Below, one piece after another: positions 48,249-60,073 of a DNA stretch of 64,000 bases; position 1 is the first letter of the stretch, and each line of letters begins with the position of its first letter. A program made the position numbers and the translations under genes. The DNA is from Druceiella hillmani (Eukaryota > Arthropoda > Insecta > Lepidoptera > Hepialidae): the NCBI GenBank assembly GCA_039881145.1, contig JAYKKI010000088.1, positions 4,382,001 to 4,446,000 of the forward strand. Reading direction: 5' to 3'. Below the pieces are notes generated by a model. That model did no database searches. It had not been told where the DNA came from and was given only the letters and a program-made list of their open reading frames with translations.

Positions 48249-49346
48249 ATGGAACAGTGGAGTGGAGAGCACCGCACTTTTGCCGTCGAGGCGTACATTT
48301 CGAGTGGATTTTCGCTGTCTGTAGCACGCCGTCGATTTAATAATCGTTACAGTATTCGTCGATTACGTGATGGACCATCGATCGACCTCATTCAGTCATG
48401 GGTAGCAAGGTTCAGAGCTACAGGATCAACATTAAATAGGCCCAGGCCAGGACCTACACCATTGGTAGCCACGGGTGAAAATGTCGGGCATGTTATGGTT
48501 TCTGTCGTTGAAAATCCCCGTTTATCACTGCGTACACGTTCATCGATATTGGGAATTCCGAAATCAACTTTACAGGTAATAATGCAAAAAAAGCTCAAGT
48601 TCCATCCATATAAAATTCAAATTGTTCAAGATTTATACGATTCTGACTTTGAATTAAGAAAAACTTACGCGGAGGTGATGTTGTTGAGATTTCGTACTGC
48701 TACCCGGATGGGCAACATATTCATTAGTGACGAAGCTCACTTTAACATTGGAGAATATGTGAATAAGCAGAACTTTCGTTACTGGGATGTCCACAACCCA
48801 AGATAAATGCATCAAGAGCCTTTACATAAGCCTAAAGTAACAGTCTGTTGTGCCATGTCTGCATCTGCAATCATAGGGCCTTATTTCTTTGAAAATCAAC
48901 GTGGTCAAACTGTAACTGTGAATTCGGAGAGATATAACCAGATGTTAAATGACTTTTTCAGAGTAGAACTACAGAATAATCCATCCTTCAACCAAAACAC
49001 ATGGTTCCAGCAGGACGGGGCCCCAGCTCACACTGCTAATGTGTCCATGAATGCAGTGTGGCAGTTATTTCCAGAAAAAAACATACCCCGAAACGGTACC
49101 GTACCGTGGCCACCTAGGTCACCCGATTAAAGCCCATGTGACTTTTTCTTATGGGGATACTTAAAATCCGTTGTTTACAAAACAAATTCGAGCACTGTGA
49201 CACAACTTAAAGAAAATATTCGAGCCGAAGTCAGTAGGATACCCCAGTCGTTCTGCAAAAGCGTTTTTGAAAACATGCACGCTAGACTCGAAGAGTGTGT
49301 CAGACTCGTTGGCCAACATTTGGAAAACGTGGTTTTTAAAAAATGA
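48249..49346 (+). pseudogene. DD41D mariner-superfamily transposase, two stops
   Basis: One continuous frame of about 365 residues cuts and pastes the element when intact. I prefer the ATG at 48249 (MEQWSGEHRTFAVEAYISSG) because the MExWSxEHRxFAVE start is typical of this arthropod family; the frame is also open from an ATG at 48231. An N-terminal helix-turn-helix region with RPRPGPTP follows. The first catalytic Asp is in SDEAHF (48729-48731), the second in WFQQDGAPAH (49014-49016) and the third in SPCDFFLWGYLK (49140-49142). There are 41 residues between the second and third, hence DD41D, as in rosa-like elements. The stops are TAA at 48804-48806 and TAA at 49128-49130, the latter just where Leu is expected. 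There are no deletions. Confidence 0.9.
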
Positions 49347-49420
49347 AATCCGCATTTGTTTTTATAAAGTTAAAATAAACCTACTTTGTACTAGAGGTGA
49401 AGTTTTTCTTTTTACAATTT

Positions 49421-49446
49421 TTCAAACATTGAAATCTGGACACCTG
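49421..49446 (+). repeat. Right terminal inverted repeat of DD41D element
   Basis: Ends GGACACCTG directly before the target TA at 49447-49448. It is the inverted counterpart of 48132-48164. Confidence 0.8.
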
Positions 49447-49459
49447 TACTTATAGAGTT

Positions 49460-50120
49460 TCATGATTTTGAGCGTTCTAAATTTCAAAACGAAAACCTGT
49501 CAAACGCGAGTAGAAGTCGAAGGTACTTATCAATATTTAGAAATACGTAGAATTTCTATTAAAGCATTTACAAATATTAATTATCCCAACGTATCGGATA
49601 CTGCAACTTTCGTAGGGGGTGGTGCATGTTTAAAAAATGTTAGATTTAGGATAATAGTTATAGTTTTCCTACAAGCTTTGTATATGCTTCTAAAACTATG
49701 ATTTTCTTCTTTTTCATATGTTTTTTCTTTTATTTTCTCCTCCTTATTAACGAAACTACTCAATAGTTTCGGAAATAAGTGGGAGAATATATATTTTTTG
49801 CATTTCTTCAGCATGTCTCTTAAGATATACTATCTAAAGTTATGAAAACATATATAAATATATAAAGATTAAAAAAAAATTAGAGTACGTAATATACCCT
49901 CTCCCCGACCGTTTAAAGGTTTCATAAAATATTTCTAAGTGCTATTAAGATATGTGCGTGTTAATATGTTCTGTGCTAAATTTCAAGTTTCTATGTCAAG
50001 CGGTTTCTGGAAACAACGACTATGAGAAGGTAAACAGGTAATTGATTTTTAACACGTTTGAAGACCCGTTTCTCCTTTTGAGGAAAAGAACTCTAAAACA
50101 TATTATAAAATAATCTAAGC
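49460..50120. other. Mostly unrecognised; piece of dispersed repeat
   Basis: 49900-50010 carries, in reverse, blocks of the dispersed repeat (TGCGTGTTAATATG, then AGTTTCTATGTCAAGCGGTT). Nothing else was recognised. Confidence 0.35.
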
Positions 50121-50129
50121 TAAAAAACA

Positions 50130-50300
50130 ATCCTTCATAGTTTCACTCGCTGGTCGTCCGTCCGTCTTTTTATCAAATAAAGTCATTTTTAGCAATCGTT
50201 CGACCTAAAAACGTGAAATTTGGCATAAAAATTAAACTTAAACAACGTGCATGCATTTCACTAGTTATTATTAAAAACAATATTTATATACAAACTTTAA
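50130..50300 (+). repeat. Dispersed GTCCGTC repeat, copy 4
   Basis: CACTCGCTGGTCGTCCGTCC, then AACGTGAAATTTGGCATAAA, the same blocks as in the other copies. The end is not visible. Confidence 0.55.
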
Positions 50301-50909
50301 AGGGCACAGCTTATTTGATTTCTTTAAATTGTATGTACTGTGAGATATATGAACAAAAAGGGCGAGTCATAAGGGTTCCAAACCACTTTTTTTTTCAAAA
50401 TTTTACGTTAGTTAAGTGGAAAGATATAGATGAACACACATCATGCTTAACCATAATGACAGCCCAGCTCTGAAATTGCTTAAATTATGAAAGGAATTCT
50501 TCTAGAATTTTACCAAAAAACCATAGAAATGATTTTAAATCTCATAAGCTGTGTGAAATTTATGACATTTTTGTGTCTGTGAAAGACATAGTGGTTAATG
50601 TATTTACATGGATATTAATATTTGTAATCAGATAATTCAATAGAAAAATTACGTATTCTTATTTTTCCACATGCTGAAGCAAGTCCCACTCGGATTTATT
50701 GAATTTATTTAATTTTTTGTGAATATTTTATGAAATTGCTATCAGATATACTCAAGATATGACCAAACTATCTACTTAAAAGGGCATGAAGAAATGTGAC
50801 ATCTTTGAACCACAAACTCATAGGCTGTTGAGTAACATTCGATATGATTCGATTTGTGCATAACATATTTTTATCAGGTCCAGGTCGATTTCCTAATTTG
50901 TTGGTGTTA

Positions 50910-51790
50910 GATATAGGAAAAACTATACCTTTATAAGATCGCTCACACATATGTCCGTCCGTCTGCCATAGTCTTTTTTCTCAGAAGCCGCCTCATGTGG
51001 AAACTTTAATTTAAAATTGTAATAAAACATATTAACCCGCTCATATCTCTAAAGTGGTATGGGTAACAATAAAAAAATATTCATTTAAAAAGTTTATTAG
51101 TTAGGCAAAGTAAGCAATGGATTTTCTTTTCAATTGTTTTTATGGTATGTGTTTGATGGCGCTAGTTAATTTTAGGGATTATCTTAATATCCTCAGAGAT
51201 ATAATCAAAAATGTGCAATAAAATATATACACCCTTATTTTCAAAATTACTCAACTAAAAGTTATGAAAAAATATAAGCTTTTACAAGCCTACGCAAAGC
51301 TTGTAAGAAAACCGTAACCGCAAGTTGAAATTTAGCATAGTAATACATTATGTTAACCTATATAAGTAGCTAACTTTTTAAAATATGGAAAAATAGGGGG
51401 CACATAAAAGTCTAAAAAAGATATTATTAAATTTGTTTATCATCTGGAGTATCATTTGAAAGGGTTTTTTATGAGGAATACAATAAGATTTCTTTCGTTG
51501 TTTCCTTATTTCCGAAAATACTAAGGCAAATGTGAGTAATAACCACAAAAAAACGAAATTTGGTAAAATCTGACTGGAAGATTACGGGAGGAATAGAGAA
51601 ATTATCTATTTTTTACAGTTATATAAATAGGCTTCTTGTTTCTACGGCTTTGAAAGATTTAGTGGACAATAAATATACTTACATTATGAAAAATTTATAT
51701 TTTCAACAAGTTTAACAGTAATATTATGTATCCTTAAATGTTTATAAGTTATAAAATTTGTACGGAATCCTCGCATTGAAATTTACCCTG
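50910..51790 (+). repeat. Dispersed GTCCGTC...TGTACGGAA repeat, copy 5
   Basis: The longest readable copy: TTATAAGATCGCTCACACAT, ATGTCCGTCCGTCTGCC, ACATATTAACCCGCTCATAT, AAGTTGAAATTTAGCATAGT, CATTTGAAAGGGTTTTTTAT and the end TTGTACGGAATCCTCG at 51760. It has no coding capacity that I can read. Confidence 0.65.
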
Positions 51791-51799
51791 ACCGATTTC

Positions 51800-54700
51800 A
51801 TAGTTTAGAAATAATGAATAAAATAATGGTGATCCGGACCAATATCTGGTTTACCACAAAATATAAGCAATAAAGACAATCTACCTACAGTATTCATAGT
51901 CACACAAAACATAAGATAGGAAGATGGAATCTATACCAAAATCAGTTTCCATCTTGCAGACTTTTCTTTTGGACCGTATACGTAATGGCGAAAACCAAAA
52001 TCTTGATCAGAAATACCAGTGATCGGTTCTCATAAAACCTATCGGCATGTTCTTTGGAGGAGACTCAATAATAATAATAAAAATTTTCCAAGGAAAACAA
52101 CTTCAAGTAACGTTGATTAACGGGAATAAATTTTTAATGTGCCTATTTCTTGTAACTTCTTTCTATATTCTATTCCGTACAATCGTAAATGAAAATTAAA
52201 GAAAGACGAGTTTATTCAGAGATGAAAGAAAAGTTTATTCTGTATAAATGATACTAAAGAAAGAAGTATTTATTCTGTTTTATTAATATCTCCTACAAAA
52301 TTAATAAAGGCTTTGAGGAATTTATATTGATGCTATTCTCCAACGATGAAGCAGTAACGAATATACACCACAAACTATGAGTTTGTCATTTCACTTTCAC
52401 ATATCAAAGATAATTCGGTCTGCAAACATTTTCTGCATACATGCTCCGTCCATAGTTCTCGACCTAAGGCAGAGGTCAGACGGGCTTAGAGCAGGATCGT
52501 ATTTATAGGTAAAGATGGCTGGTGAAGTATGTCACCAGCCGTCTTTACTTATAATTAGTTGTCGTCCAACTTAATTTTCCAGGGTTTGCCAACATTTGTG
52601 TTGAACAAGGTGTCTTTGATTATTTTGTACTCTTGTAAAACTACTAGACCGATTTGAATGGAAATGTCACTGGAATAATTCCTATGGTTAATTACAATTG
52701 TAACCTTCCTTTTGTCCTTTTTAAATATTTTCTAAGAAAATTACTTTCTGTTCGTGTTGTTTTCTGTTTGTCTGTTGGCATAAGTATTGCGTTGAAATCA
52801 CTCGATTTCTTTGAACTAAATTTTATTCCATATACTTTTTTTGTCAAATATTTACTAATGAATTTAAATATCAGTTATTAGCACTCAGACAGAAAAATCA
52901 ATTGGTTGAACTTAAAACTGATAAACGCCAATTATCGAGATTGTATAGCCGTTCGGTTAAAGCTAGTATATAATATATTTTTCTTCGGATGAAGGATAAT
53001 TTTGTGCTGTAAACAAAAACAAAATTTGGACGCAAGAACAAAAGGTAATATGTATGTAGTTTTCATTTAAAAAAGGAATTTAAACGAGATTTTACTTATT
53101 ACTTACATAAGCTTTGAAATTTTAAAATGTGACAATATTTCAAGATATATATCCAAAACATATTTCATTTCAAAATATATATCCAAAAATATTGAGAGGT
53201 ATTTCTGCTAGATTGCTGCTCACATTCTTAAAATATTGTGTTGTTTGTTTCATTTAAAAATATTTTACATACCAGAAGTACGCATTCCACTTTTAATTTC
53301 ATAAAATTGTAAATATTTATTTTTGTAATTTTCGTCATATAATTGTTGTCAATGTTACAATAATTACAATTTTTGAAGTTTACCTTGGAACTAACTACTT
53401 ACATACCTTAATAATGGTCGATTGGAAAAGAGTGCCATTATAAAAATGAGGACGTTAGGTGTATAGTTATGTTGCAATAAAGATAAAATAAATAAAACTA
53501 TAGGAATGAATTTCATACGAAAAAGCCACATGGTTGAAGTGAATAATTTTTAACGGTTCATGCTGGTTGAAAATTTCATCTTAAAATGTGTACCTTTTTC
53601 ATGTTATTCTGATTAAGACAAGATTTTATTTAATTTGTAGTACAATGCATTTAACAATTTTTAATCAAACTTGTTGAATAATAATAATATCACACTTAAA
53701 ATTGAAAAAATCAGTGGCGAACTGTCGATTCAACGACAGATTAGCGATTTAATAAACTTTTTCAACACACCATAAAGCACACCATTCGTTCCTCTGCCGG
53801 CCGGATCCGTTCAACTTTGGTTTTCTTAAGCGTTACACAATTTTAACATGACACACTGTCATAGACGGCTCTAAAGAAATTTAACTTTAAATTTCTATCC
53901 ATTTTTATAAAAGGAACAGAAGACAAATTTTTTCCTCTCAAGCGGTTTTAATATTTTTCGTAATAAGCCTTACGGTATAGACACTTAATATTACGAGGCA
54001 CTGTTGGCCAAAATGGTATTATATACACGAACTATATTTGAACAATGCTGCAACCTTGCTGTGTACAAATTTCAGATAAGCATGTGAAATGAAATTTAGT
54101 TCACTTAAAATTGTGATTTTCAGGGACACTTGTAAAAATAAATCATTAAACCTATAATTAGTGGTTATGTGGTGCAAATTAGAAGGAAATACTACGAGTT
54201 TAATATTATCTATAGTGTTAATTCTGTATGGACAAAACTATCGAATTAATTAAATATACCAGTGTATGAAATGACACGGAATGTATAATTTATTTTACGT
54301 TCTGCGGTTCAGGGTATAGCTGGAGACAGACCTCTCCAATGCATGTATCACTGGAAGCAATACACATATTTGCCACGCTGGACGATTGCAATGCGTAGCT
54401 TCACACAAAAAAGTGGTTCTGCCCGTTACTGGTCCGAAGCATTTTAGTTACTAAATTTTAAACATCTGTACAACCCTAATCGATAAGAAAATTGGAATCA
54501 AATTCGGTTACCCGTAGGGTGCCATGCTTGCAAAGATCATAAGCTTTGTGATCAATTTAAAATACCGTGACGGGGAAATGGACTCACGAATAAAAAGACA
54601 AATTCGTCATTTGGGCGCATTCGCAACATCATATGTATAATGTCATCATATACTTTATAGCCTTCTACAGGTATTAAATTATCCCTATGCCAAATTTTAT

Positions 54701-55550
54701 TAACAAATATTGCATTTATCATTTTATGTGGCGTGATTATCGAACATTAATTCATATTCAATAAAACAATCTGTAGGATAGATACGATAGATAGACAAAT
54801 GGGCTGGCATGCATCTTTTTGCTCCCATGCTTTTATTATTAAAATTTTGGCAAAGAAAAATAGGGTAGAAATGTCAATTTAAATAATAAGAAACTGGAGC
54901 TAATACTAATACTTATGAATATTTATGGAATTAATCATATATTTTTAATTAGTGTCCCGCCCCGGTTTTATCTTTTTATAAAAGGACAATGACTGCATTG
55001 CACTGAATCTCTTGCTCATAATTATAATAAGGATTCATAACTAATTTATTAACGGTATCTTCAACGGTTTCTTTATTTATTTTGTGCTTTGGTCTGGTAC
55101 AGAACTGTGTGGCTCATGCTCGTATTATAATAAGGCCTTTTAAGCGTGTGTAAAATGGCAACATGAGGATTTGGTATTGCTTTAACATGCAAACAAAAAC
55201 ATTTAAAGGTAATGTAGGGTTTCCATTAATCTGTTTAGGTGTGAAAATTTTAGTATAATTTCTCTTAAGGTCAATTATTGCCTAACATTTATTTCACATA
55301 CGTAATTTATTTCTTTAACGCTATGAAATATAAAGTAATCACTATAGTTTTCCAATAAGTTTTAATTAAAGTTCATCAAGGGGAGGGTCACTCTTCAGAT
55401 TTATTGTGAACCTTATCAACAATACTCGAGAACTGCTTTTGATAAAATCTCGAAAAAATTGTTTGGGAATTCTTATATCTTATCCTTTCCACTGATATGA
55501 GACAATTTAAATAAAAATAACAATATAGTAATATATTTGTACCCACAAAA
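51800..55550. other. AT-rich DNA, no gene recognised
   Basis: 54300-54450 is less AT-rich and open for 49 codons after a possible 3' splice site (TTCTGCGGTTCAG), but nothing supports an exon. The rest shows no motif, array or foldback that I noticed. Confidence 0.3.
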
Positions 55551-55559
55551 ATTCTCATA

Positions 55560-55690
55560 ACAGATATTTTTCAGATCAACTATTGAGGTGTATGCGGGTT
55601 AATATGCTTAAAATTATGTTTAATTGTTAATTTGTCAAACAGTTTCTGAAAAAAAAATGGTTGCGTCAGACGGACAGATGAGCTGAGTAA
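55560..55690 (-). repeat. Dispersed GTCCGTC repeat, copy 6, reversed
   Basis: The minus strand reads CAGCTCATCTGTCCGTCTGA, then CAGAAACTGTTTGACAAA and GCATATTAACCCGCATACA, matching copy 5 in order. Confidence 0.6.
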
Positions 55691-56260
55691 TTTTATAAGA
55701 ATTTAGTTTTTGAAGTATGAATCCATAAAACGCTTATGACAAACAAACTACAAGAGTTAGTCTTTTATTCATTGGAAATGTTTGTACATGTGCGTTCATA
55801 CATTGTTTTCTTCCTTTATTTGTTTTATTATGGAAACTTAATAGTTTAAACAAAAAATGCACCCGGTAGGTATTATTTGACGTTCTTCACTTAATTCGTT
55901 TACGGTCATTATTTAGGTATTAAAAAGGTGTTATATAACTTTTCTACACTAGGCTAAACCGTTTTTTGTGAAAAACCAATAAATAAAGGAACAGAGGTTA
56001 ATAAAATAGTATGGTAATAAAATAACAACAGCGTTAAACAAAATTTAAGAAACCATAGTAATGCTTATAGATAACTGCATATCAAAGAGCTTTTTATAAT
56101 CTAGCGAGAACCTAAACACAATATTTCTGTATTTGAAATTTTTTCTTTTTAAATAATCATTTTTAACGCATACAGAAAAAAATACGATTTTCCTGTTGGT
56201 AGCTGTGCCCCTACTTCGAAAATTTTCCCCATTTTCCATTAATTTTACTAATTCTTTCAT

Positions 56261-56536
56261 CTAAATCGCTTCAAATTTGACAAGCTTCTCGAGATGAGTA
56301 GCAAATATAGTTCTATCTCGATTACCCTCTTTGGGAATTGGTAATGTAATGAGGACGTCGCGTGCTGGCATTGTGTAGATCCCAATCGTCTCAACGCCCG
56401 GTCTCCAGTGACGAAGCGATTTGTGAGAAGTGATATTCAGATCAATTTCTTGAATGTCTCTGTAGAAATTATTAAAGATTTGAGAGAAATAGTTTTTCAC
56501 GTGAAAATGTCTAGACGACTGCCATTTGTCGCACAC
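56261..56536 (-). other. Unrecognised 91-codon open frame
   Basis: A minus-strand frame with no stop for 91 codons and a fairly protein-like composition (RPGVETIGIYTMPARDV, ITLPIPKEG). I know no family with these strings. A further minus frame (56260-56045) abuts its 3' end. It may be a piece of an unrecognised transposon gene or chance. Confidence 0.2.
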
Positions 56537-56539
56537 CAG

Positions 56540-57330
56540 CTGCGATGATGAAAAGTTATGTATTCAAAATAAGTCTGTATTCTTGATTTAAATAAAGATA
56601 TCGAGAAATTGCTCACTAATTAAAAAAATAACTTTTAGCTTACACTTATGACATTATTTCAACAACTAAGCGAGCTATTGGGAAGGTATTTGTTTTGTCT
56701 GTCCTGAGGTTACTACCAAAATAATTGACGCTACTACTAATGAATAAAGGTTAATAGGTATTATTATGAAAATTGCATATAGAATTAATTTGTTATTATT
56801 TTGCATAAAACTAAACATATTTGGTCAATTATGTCTGAGCGAAATAAATATTCGGGAATATTTCAGATTTTTCTCAATGATTTTGTTTGGTAATCACTAA
56901 TTACTACATGGAAGGACTTTGAAAATACATGTTGTTTCGTAGTGAAAGAACAATTTTAAGCTACGCGCGTACATTAAATTGAATTTGTATTTGCCACTGT
57001 TGAAGTTAAGTCTTAAATCTATATTAGTGTTTTGATATTATTGTCAAATAAATATTTTCTACCTGTTAGACGCGACTTTATTTACCAAATTATGTATATA
57101 TTATGGAAATTTATATTAGGGTGAAGTTAACAAATATGAAACATTATTTTTATTTTTGACTCTAAATAAAACCCAAGAACACTTAGAGCTACACAAATAA
57201 CAATTTTGGATAGGGAATTTATTATAGTCTGGAGATACAGTTGTAAATTAGCCCTATGTTTGACGCATTTTTAGTTATATTAGATGAAATAAAAAAAACG
57301 TCGGAAAGTGATTATGAGTTAAATGGTTTT
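56540..57330. other. No feature recognised
   Basis: AT-rich spacer up to the left end of the pogo/Tigger-like element. Confidence 0.4.
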
Positions 57331-57331
57331 T

Positions 57332-58545
57332 TAATACGAGATACTAGGGGTCGCCAATATGAGATAGTCTCTTATATTAGATCCCTTCGTGGTTAAGGTT
57401 TAATTATTAAATGAAAATAGAAATAATCATTATCATACTTTTAATTTGCACTTTTTATTTGGTACATGGTGACCAACTTCAGTGTTCAAAACAAAAGACA
57501 TCACAGTCATGGTGGTGGTAGTGGAACGGTGGCATAAAGGGACCACATGCATTAATGCACATAACCACAGTTATTAGTTTTCCTCTTTCTAATGACGTCA
57601 ATGCACCAACTTGCTTCTTGCCTTTCATACTGATAATTTGGACCATTTATCTTGCACCAGTTATTCCACTTTCATCAACATTGTACACTCTGTGTGGAGA
57701 AGACTGAATATTTTTAATTTCCGGTTCACATAAATCAAAAAAGTTCTTGACGACATCAGGATTGAACCGGAAATCTTTTACTCTGGCAGCTGGAAATGCT
57801 TCAGGAGTCGTAACTGACAAAGTAGGATGGCTGGACCTAAACCCACATAGCAACTTTTTTCTAGCAGCCGGTTTAGTCGCACTGAAGGAGTGTTTAATAT
57901 TATTCTTGATGGCTAATTGAAATGCCCTGTATTTGATGTCCTTAAGACGTAAACCATAAAATCGTCGATCCATTTCTTTACTATAATTTACAAGTCCATG
58001 CTCTAAATGATCGGGCAAGGCTAGTCGTCTCCCCCTACGAAGCATAACAAGCATTTGTGCTTGGGTATCCTTCTTACCATAGCGCACAAGCGTGCCTATG
58101 GAACACTAAATTGCATCATAGCACCATGGTTTCAAGTTTTTCTTTCAGTTGGCGACATCTAAAATAAAAAAATGGAAGTTAGTCCAACGTTTCGACTTTG
58201 GCTTCATGGATATCCTAATACGAGATACCTCATTTCAGGAATTATACGGTATCTCATGTTACGCATACATCAACGTTTTATAAATTACGAAAAAACGATA
58301 ATATTAAAATTGGTCATATTATTGACAAAATAAATATAAATCGATATCATTTACCGTAATAATAAAGTTCTTACGCACTTCGTGAATATTTAATGAAAAA
58401 AATATTATTTTGTGCTTTCTGACAGACGTTTGGAGCAGTTACCATGACGGTTTGCGCGATGCTAGCACCAAATGGCTACCGTAACTAGTTTATGCAATTC
58501 CTCACTATCTCACATTTGGCGCTTATTTCTTATTAGGTATCTTTA
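57332..58545 (-). mobile_element. Pogo/Tigger-like DNA transposon, decayed
   Basis: A minus-strand transposase remnant lies between diverged inverted ends. The left end, 57337-57371, reads GAGATACTAGGGGTCGCCAA then TATGAGATAGT. The right end, inverted from 58543-58500, reads AGATACC...GCGCCAAATGTGAGATAGT. Near 58219-58254 an internal GAGATACC/GGTATCTC inverted pair occurs. The transposase is cut short at its 3' part, so the element is internally deleted. The ends are aligned by eye only. Confidence 0.6.
57479..58160 (-). pseudogene. Pogo/Tigger-type transposase (CENP-B fold), truncated
   Basis: The minus frame from 58087 reads LRRGRRLALPDHLEHGLVNY and DRRFYGLRLKDIKYRAFQLA, then KPAARKKLLCGFRSSHPTLS and TTPEAFPAARVKDF. 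This is the CENP-B-type DNA-binding domain. Next comes YNVDESGI with the first catalytic Asp at 57674-57676. After a single in-frame TAA (57647-57649) the same frame continues with MKGKKQVGALTSLERGKLIT and a CINACGPFMPPF block to a stop at 57479. The remaining catalytic residues are missing. The N-terminal psq-type helix-turn-helix may be partly present at 58088-58160 in a degenerate state. Nuclease function is lost. Confidence 0.85.
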
Positions 58546-58599
58546 CCCTATCATACGTAGTGTGCGATTATTAGAATCCTGTAGTGACCATAGTTAATT

Positions 58600-59440
58600 G
58601 CCATGATATTATCTATTGAAAATTCATCAAGGCAGCAATTGTAAATAAACCCAGATGTTGGTCAACCATGTGTGTTTCATCACGTGTGTATTCGGGCAAA
58701 TGTAACTTGACGTACTCAATAATTCCTCACCCACTTTCACGTGTACACGACCCCATAAATGTGATCTTAATGTTAGCTCCACTGTTCTTTCAGTAGGTTT
58801 TAAATATGCCACCTCCATACGCGAGATAGCAACAACGCCTCCTGTTTCCTGTGAGCGAGTTGTGACTACCGACACTGTTGATAGCAATGGAGGCGCGTGA
58901 ACCGCCGTCGAACCAAACTGAAGATTACCGAGTACACGCAACAAACATTAAAGCCGCACTGCCGTATCAAATAACGCCAATGACATCCCAGTGCCACCGA
59001 ATACACGACAACCTCTCTATTAATATCGACAAATTCTCTAATGCGAAACAACCGTGGAGCGAACGAGACAGTTACGACGAGAACAGTGTCGCTGTAAAGC
59101 GATAATACATTGAACAGAGGAAGTTGACAATGAGTTATCGCAATAGAACGCATGAAATACATTTATGTATCATATCGAACGTTCGACTCGATATTCGAAT
59201 GGCTGACCAATTATATAAAAAAGACTGCTCGTTTGCGTCCCATATGCAGTAGTTAATCTTAAAACGAGAATATACTTCCTATAAACTCTGAGTATCGGAA
59301 GACACATTTGAAACAGTTATGGCCTCGTTATTCAGGCCCCACAACACCTTATGTACGAGTGGACATTTCCGAGGAGTACTCGAAGATTGCTCGCTGGACT
59401 GGAACAGCCGGAAATCGCAATGTTGTAAGCGGATCGTTAG
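58600..59440. other. GC-richer stretch, possible LINE 5' part
   Basis: Noticeably less AT-rich than its surroundings and open for 70-105 codons in several frames on both strands (for example minus 58944-58627 and plus 58878-59105, 59308-59526). No motif was recognised. Since LINE endonuclease sequence starts at 59441 on the plus strand, this could hold the leader or ORF1 of the same LINE. Confidence 0.3.
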
Positions 59441-60019
59441 TTATATTATCAATATACACGTGGCTTCACAGGGATTTTAGACTCGAGTGTACTGATGGAA
59501 AAAAAATATGTAATTGCAGTGAGTGAGACATGGTTTAATGAGTCCGTACACGACGGTGTGATTCTAAACAGGCGTAACACGGTGCCGGCCTGTGACCGGG
59601 CTACGTGCGGTGGGGGTGTCCTGTTGGCCGCATGCGAGACTTTTATGTTGGAGTCCCCCCCCCCCTCCTAGTAGGAAATTGACACCAAGCTTCTGAGGAA
59701 CAAGATGTCTTTTGACAATAATAGTGTATATATTTGTGTAGTCTATATTTTACCCTCGACGTCCAGTGAATATTATGACTTGTCCTTTATGAATATTACC
59801 TTTGTCTATGAATTTGAAAGTTTTAGTGATAAGCCACTTTAATATATAGTGTTTCCCCAATAAATCGTTGTATTTATATGAAAATATATGTTATCCCATT
59901 TCTATTTGTTAATTGTTATAATATATGCTAGATATGGTATTATCAAATGATGGTGGTGCGACTGTGGAGCGATTCCGCCGGCATTTGTGCGCAAGAACTC
60001 GCATTATCCCGCACATTCC

Positions 60020-60073
<54 letters not shown>

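Larger units (their letters stand above)
48132..49446 (+). mobile_element. Near-intact mariner-superfamily transposon, DD41D
   Basis: A 1315-bp element bounded by TA on both sides (48130-48131 and 49447-49448), the usual target duplication of the Tc1/mariner superfamily. Its ends are inverted: the left reads CAGACTGTCCAGTGGCAGAT then TTCAAAGTTTGAA, and the right, inverted, reads CAGGTGTCCAGATTTCAATG then TTTGAA. It encloses one transposase frame with only two stop codons and no frameshift. It is the youngest-looking element in the window. Confidence 0.88.

Noticed and set aside
54300..54450. 49-codon open stretch after a pyrimidine-poor AG, considered as an exon
   Set aside because: There is no donor, no partner exon and no recognisable protein, and the acceptor context is weak.
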